From positions 10,032,744 through 10,096,743 of the forward strand of contig CM063252.1 in the NCBI GenBank assembly GCA_032158295.1: DNA of 64,000 bases, in the 5' to 3' direction. Origin of the DNA: Pycnopodia helianthoides. Taxonomy: Eukaryota > Echinodermata > Asteroidea > Forcipulatida > Asteriidae. The notes under the pieces are model-generated. The model was not told the origin of the DNA and searched no databases. It saw only the letters and a list, made by a program, of their open reading frames with translations. This document shows positions 58,496 through 64,000 of the stretch, piece by piece. A program made the translations under genes and the position numbers. Each line of letters starts with the position of its first letter. Within the stretch, counting starts at the first letter, position 1.

Positions 58496-58917
58496 ACAAA
58501 AACGTTTTTTTTTTTACATTTTAATGAATAACGTACACTGGCACATCATTTTCAGAAGCACAATAAGATTCATTCGGTTTTCCCGAGGAACAACCACTTT
58601 AAGAACCGACTGCTCTTTGAGTCATTCAAAATTATGTACACCGGAGTCCAACAATTCCAACATTTATTCTAAGTTGGGCTAGTGTACGGTAAACATGCGG
58701 GAAACATTTCCGTTGTCTTTTCATACAAAACACTAAACCAGACATGTTAGTATCAATTTCAAACTCACTGTAGAGTGGAACCAAGTTCTAACCAACACAA
58801 ACATAAATGTTGCGTGATTTTTTTTGCAATAATCATGTGACTTGTAACTAAGTGCCAGTGTACAAACATAACTTATATCTACTGAGTTATATAATATACT
58901 TATGTGAAACCTTTAAT

Positions 58918-59425
58918 GAAGGTAATTATACAGGATTGGTAGAGCTGAAAAACATATTTAGTCGCAGACGGTGTTCAGATTTTGTATCTTGCCTTGCCTT
59001 CCACCTCTGGGGACCTCAGTTCAAATCACACCGGGCCTGATTGTGTGGGTTTTCCCTGGAACATTTATCTGGGGTTTTCCTCCCACACCTAAAACTGAAA
59101 CTTCCTTCATTGTCTTCTCTCCATGGGGTTCTTTGGCTACGGTACAGCGATTAAGTTCGCTCTCTGAGAGTCCTTGGCTTTACAACCAGAATTAATAAAC
59201 CTGTGAAAATTTGGGCTTAATCCGTTGCACGAGTCAGGAGAAAATAGTAAACAAAAAAAGCATGCACAGGTTTTTTTTCAGATACTGTTTTCTCAAAATT
59301 CATTTCAGAAGGAAATATTTCAAAGAAAAAAATTGTTCTTGTATGAACTTCATAAATAGTAAGCTTTCACACTAAACTCAAACAATTGTGGTTTTTATCA
59401 TTTACAATCCTGTATAATACCGTTA
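58918..59425. mobile_element. Family F MITE carrying a SINE
   Basis: Starts AAGGTAATTATACAGGATTG and ends CAATCCTGTATAATACCG. Interrupted at about 58975-59200 by the SINE found at 31060-31380 (CTTGCCTTCCACC...CCTTGGCTTTACAACCAG). Confidence 0.7.
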
Positions 59426-60194
59426 TAATCAGTTTTAAAAGTTTTCGAAAAGATTGAGTTTTGTAGGTAAAAGACATGACAAAATATTATCATGTTTTAA
59501 GTAAAAATGTTGTTTTTGTTTGCTGTTCTTTCTTAAGTGACCTGTATAGGGTGTTGCAGAACACACCTGAAATCCAGGCTTGTCTCGAACTGCATTCCTT
59601 TAGTCTTGCTCCCGGATCCTCTGTAAATAAAATCAAACAACAAATTAATTTTAATATATATTTTTTTAAGGCAGGATAAGCAGGATTTGGTCTTGAAATT
59701 TTTGTAATTGGTTGTACCCAACGTAAAAAATGTCTAACTCAACTTATGCTGTCAAACACTTATAGATTGCTCATCAATAGAAATCTCTTTAATTGAGGTC
59801 AGATTAGCTTCACAGCAAGCATCCTTTCAATTCGAAATGAACATTTCTCTTTTTAAAATATTTTGACCGTTTCAGCCATTGCATTCCACTTTATTGTCTG
59901 AAATATTTTTTAGAAAATCCGAATGCATGATTTGTTGATCTTTAGACACATTATATTCGCTTTTTATAAAGACTGTCAAATCCTGTACCCTGCCTTTGAT
60001 CAAATCGAGTTATTTCAAAGTAGCGGTTTTCAATATACAGCTTTAATCAAAACAATTTTAATAATCGATTCAGTTAAGGCAATAATCAAAATAAGGTTAC
60101 CAATAATCGTCTAGTTAACAGTTGTAACTGGCCCAATCGTTCAATTGTTATCAGAACGGGAAGCGAGGAAACGGGAATAATTTTCCGTAAACTA

Positions 60195-60400
60195 AGACCA
60201 CGGGCCAATTGTTACAGAACTGTTAAGCAGACAGTTTTGCTTAAAAATGTTGTGCTAAGCAAAACTTGGCAGGATACCTGTCAAAGATGGTGTATGTGAC
60301 AACATACTTTGGCTGGTAACCTTATTCTGGTAAGCATAACTTGTTGTGCTGAGCTACTTTCTGTGCTTAAAGCAGCTCTATGAACTTGGGCCCAGATCGA
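60195..60400. mobile_element. MITE family G copy
   Basis: GGGCCAATTGTTACAGAACT to GCTCTATGAACTTGGGCCC. 59426-60190 shows no recognised element or gene. Confidence 0.65.
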
Positions 60401-60456
60401 CCCCCTGCAGTGACGCAACATGACGTCACATGCGGCTGATGATGATCGCCCAATGG

Positions 60457-60545
60457 TCCGCCATTTTGGGAGTCAAATTGCATGTAAAGATAATGTGGTA
60501 AGTGTAAACGCCGCGCGTCTCCTGATTCCCAAAGTGGCGCAAACT
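60457..60545. mobile_element. MITE family M, short copy
   Basis: CCGCCATTTTGGGAGTCAA to TGATTCCCAAAGTGGCGC. Confidence 0.6.
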
Positions 60546-61469
60546 TGAGAACTATTGGATAATGACGTCAGGTATGACGTCAGATCAATCTAAAGTAGTT
60601 GATGAATAATTTTGTATAATCTATTCCAAAAATTGGCTTGGATCCATTGGGAATTTGAAGCTGCATTCCTCAAGATTGCGAGACAGAAAGTACCAACGCG
60701 CCCGTTTGTGCTTTGTAGTTATTTTCAAAGGGAAACAATGAGGGCTGACACACATCCGTATAACAAGATATCACCTTATGAGATATTCTGATTTGATAAC
60801 TGTCATTTCTAGTATTGTTAAGTACATTAATACAGACGTAATATTAAAATATATCCCATTTAGGAGTTTGGAAAAAGGTCCATTATCCACTTAAACAAAA
60901 ATTACAACCATTTCTTATACTAAATTATTCAGTCTACCTTCAGGTTACAATTTTGCTTCTTTATCAACCATTTATGTGATTTCCGAATATTGAACCTTTT
61001 CTTTATCGTCGTGTGCCCGGAAGAAGGAGGCAACGGTACCGGGAAAGGCGTAAGCAATTCATGTGCAAAATATGTGTTTTCGAGAAAACCGAATGTGAAG
61101 GTTTGATTTGTTTTCTGCCATTCATATAAGTCATTTTCGAAGGTCAAATCCTGCATGGGAATCATTTGGAGTAATTCTAGTAACAAAAATGTGTAACAGT
61201 TATGCCATTTTGTTGACAAGAGCCATCATTAAATTGCTTACGACCTTTTGTTACTGGAAAAAGTATGACTGGAAGAAGGGCGTTATACTTAAGCCCTTCT
61301 TGGCACACGACGTTAAGGTAAGACATTCAATTGCAAAGGGCAAGTCGGTATTTAAAAACAGAATGGCTATTCCAGTCACATGTAATTTATTTTACATTGG
61401 GAGTGAGAGAAAAGGGACGCGATGGTATCGGTCATTTTGTCCTCTTTCTCTTTACTAATCAATATAACA

Positions 61470-61790
61470 GCTCATTGCCAGTTTTGTGTTCTCATTGTGA
61501 CTCCATTCTTGATGTAGTGCTGAATAACTGTCTACCATTAGTTTGAATAAACACCATTTTAGCTTTAAGTCTTTTCACTTGGTCCACTCTCCAACTAAAT
61601 GGTGAAGTTCATGTTTAATGTTGTTGTTTTCTGTATTCTCATTGTGACGTACTCCATTAATGCAGTTACTAGAATCAACGTTCATTGGTAGCTGTGTCCA
61701 CCAATGCTTGTTGAATAAACACCATTTATAGCTTGAAGTCCTTTCACTTGGTAACTCACACTTCAACAGTAGTTTGAATCATTTCATTTT
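61470..61790. repeat. Direct duplication containing GAATAAACACCATTT
   Basis: TTCTCATTGTGACTCCATT...TGAATAAACACCATTTTAGC then CTTTTCACTTGG occurs at about 61488-61582 and again, diverged, at about 61633-61752. Interval 60546-61470 has plus and minus frames of about 100 residues that I do not recognise. Confidence 0.65.
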
Positions 61791-62189
61791 ATTCACTCTC
61801 TGAATGGTGCAGTTCGAGTCTCTGCTGTGAGGTAATCCAATGTATTCACACACAATATTTAAGTTCTTTTGTTTTTGATGATAGGCCGTTTCAATATGCA
61901 GATGGGATTCTGGAAAGGAAAATGTTGAAATGCTATTTTCACATTCAAGTTCAATGTTCCTGTGCGATTTAACTGGCTCAATAAGTTTGTCCAGGCGACC
62001 ATCGGCGACCATCAAGTATCTTTGAGTTTGGTTCCAGGGATGTATAGTTGTAGTTCCAAGTCCACATGCACTGGCAGATGCGAAGTCATAGTTGTCAGAT
62101 GTTTTCTAAAAAACAGTGAAAGTTTATTGTGTAGTCTTTACAAGTTGAAGACTTACAATCGGCTGGTGTTATTGATGCTTTCGCTGTTC

Positions 62190-62570
62190 TGCTCAAGCAC
62201 CAGAGTTCAATGTTCATCTGCGTTTCTGTCATGTCATACGATTCTGCTCATCAGTTATAAAAACTGACTACCCGTTACCCTGGGCGGGGCCCACACCAGG
62301 TACTACCACCCTGGGTAGGTGGACCTGGGACATCACATTCAATGGGGGATGTCAAACCCTGGGTAAATCAGCTCCTTGGTCTATATACTCAGCATCATAG
62401 TTAAATGTTCACCTGCATTCGTAATGTTTCATTCAGTTCTGGCTCATCAGTTATAAAACTGATTACCCGTTACCCTGGGCGGGGCCCACACCAGGTACTA
62501 CCACCCTGGGTAGGTGGACCTGGGACATCACGTTCAATGGGGGATGTCAAACCCCGATAACCGAAGCCCA
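62190..62570. repeat. 195-bp direct duplication
   Basis: CATCAGTTATAAAAACTGA, GTTACCCTGGGCGGGGCCC and GGTGGACCTGGGACATCAC occur at about 62250 and again 195 bp later with very few changes. 62571-63290 beyond it has poly-A at about 62848 and no supported gene. Confidence 0.88.
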
Positions 62571-63289
62571 ACCGCTACTCCTCCACAATATTTTACAAGG
62601 AAACCATAACAGGGGACCAAACATGTGACTGAAATAAACCTTTATAAACAATTTTTACATGGTCGGGTCATTATTTAATCATTATTATTTGTTTGTTACA
62701 CTGTGTTTCTCCCACGATAGGAAAATCTATACTTGTTTTCATGAAAATCTAAGTTGTGAACTATTGTTCATGACTATGACGTTTATTTATCTTCTTTTAT
62801 TTTGGTTACTGAATAACCTTTTGCGAGAAGAGTATCACAAAAGTTTTAAAAAAAAAAAAAAAAAATCAATAAAACCCAGCACACCTTTTCAGTGTTGCTT
62901 TCGATCAGCATTGATAAACAATTTACATGGCATTTTCAGCATATTCTCATCTAGACAAGAAAGGTCGCATCCATAAGTTCCCCTCAGTCTTTTCAAGAAC
63001 ACTTATAAGTTTTCATTAAAATATACTCATTAGTGTCCATTAGTGGAAATGGACGTATACTTTTTAACGCATTAACACATGGTTCAATTGAAATAATACA
63101 CGAGTATATACGCAATTGTTTGCATGAAGCAGATAACAAATAAGCCTTCTCTGAAACCATCTTTAACCGTGCCATAATCTTGGAGAAAAGTTGAAGATCA
63201 TGAGATGCAATGATGAACGCTTCTTTATTTCTCTATACCCTCTTACGGGAAGACAGAATCTATCCGTCAGGATCACTTGTCTTTGAAGA

Positions 63290-64000
63290 CACTGGCATCT
63301 TTTGTTGTCTATTTTAAGCCAGGCCTTTCGGACTCTTTACTCTGATGGTCATCACCACAAGAATCTAAGTCCGGCCGCTTACCAGTCTAATAATAATATA
63401 GTGTCTTAGAGGAGCAGGAACACATACCCATGCGGTATGGACTCTTTACTCTGATGGTCATCACCACAAGAATCCAAGTCCGGCCGCTTCCCACCAGTCT
63501 AATAATAATATGGTGTCTTGAGGAGCAGGAACACATACCCATGCGGTATGGACTCTTTACTCTGATGGTCATCACCACAAGAATCTAAGTCCGGCCGCTT
63601 CCCACCAGTCTAATAATAATATGGTGTCTTGAGGAGCAGGAACACATACCCATGCGGTATGGACTCTTTACTCTGATGGTCATCACCACAAGAATCTAAG
63701 TCCGGCCGCTTCCCACCAGTCTAATAATAATATGGTGTCTTGAGGAGCAGGAAACACACCTATGCGGTATGGACTCTTTACTCTGATGGTCATCACCACA
63801 AGAATCTAAGTCCGGCCGCTTCCCACCAGTCTAATAATAATATGGTGTCTTGAGGAGCAGGAACACATACCCATGCGGTATGGACTCTTTACTCTGATGG
63901 TCATCACCACAAGAATCTAAGTCCGGCCGCTTCCCACCAGTCTAATAATAATATGGTGTCTTGAGGAGCAGGAACACATACCCATGCGGTATGGACTCTT
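63290..64000. repeat. 111-bp tandem array running off the right edge
   Basis: GGACTCTTTACTCTGATGG recurs at 63439, 63550, 63661, 63771, 63882 and 63993, with a first diverged unit at about 63328. Units are almost identical; one lacks a base (AAACACACCTATGCGG variant). The true length is unknown. Confidence 0.95.

Noticed and set aside
58236..58499. 87-codon minus-strand frame, similar to one at 35381-35575
   Set aside because: Both are the interior of family D MITEs; the protein similarity reflects repeat identity.
63290..64000. CRISPR-like array
   Set aside because: Regular spacing, but the whole 111-bp unit is repeated without unique spacers, in a eukaryotic context.

Overview
This window looks like nuclear DNA of an invertebrate deuterostome, most likely an echinoderm and possibly a sea star. 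Three things suggest this: one intron-rich animal gene with short GT-AG exons, AT-rich introns packed with small inverted-repeat transposons and tRNA-derived SINEs, and repeat families whose termini (for example GGGCCCAATTTCATAGAGC) I associate with echinoderm genomes. The taxon is inferred; no ribosomal or mitochondrial marker is present. No bacterial operon, CRISPR array or prophage is present.

The one gene I can reconstruct is an orthologue of CEP43 (FGFR1OP, FOP), a centriole and basal-body protein. It lies on the minus strand and spans 55894 (start codon) to 21721 (stop codon). Fourteen coding exons with canonical splice sites join in phase throughout and give a predicted protein of 498 residues. 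Order: FOP N-terminal dimerisation region with LisH-type helices (exons 1-4), an 18-nt microexon (exon 5), a pair of EF-hand-like motifs (exons 6-9), the SFFDD segment (exon 10), a Pro/Ser/Gly-rich linker (exon 11), and the acidic C-terminus ending in a VSQLS motif (exons 12-14). As I remember it, the vertebrate protein is about 400 residues and has no EF-hands. An extra copy of the beginning of the last exon, with its own acceptor and stop, lies 135 bp upstream of exon 14 and could be an alternative 3' end.

Region by region. 1-21.7 kb: no confident gene; MITEs, a 23-bp minisatellite, a duplicated CAN-rich tract, and a weak minus-strand promoter candidate near 4.5 kb. 21.7-55.9 kb: CEP43, its introns full of repeats, including a 119-bp satellite (25.1-26.4 kb), a 66-bp minisatellite (26.8-28.3 kb), a 264-bp perfect-looking foldback inside a SINE (33.8 kb), tandem intronic duplications, LINE remnants and an 895-bp long-TIR element with 9-bp target duplications (54.2-55.1 kb, intron 1). 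55.9-64 kb: the CEP43 upstream region, more MITEs, duplicated segments at 61.5-62.6 kb, and a 111-bp tandem array running off the right edge.

The dominant non-genic feature is a group of 180-400 bp elements. They sit at TTAA sites, begin AGG or AGA and end CCT, have a palindromic centre, and share internal blocks between otherwise different families (called A, B, C, D, E and F here). Several abut on a single shared TTAA, one is nested in another, and one lies inside the 23-bp minisatellite. Gene coordinates were worked out by hand from splice signals and reading frame; repeat boundaries are approximate unless a target duplication is given.
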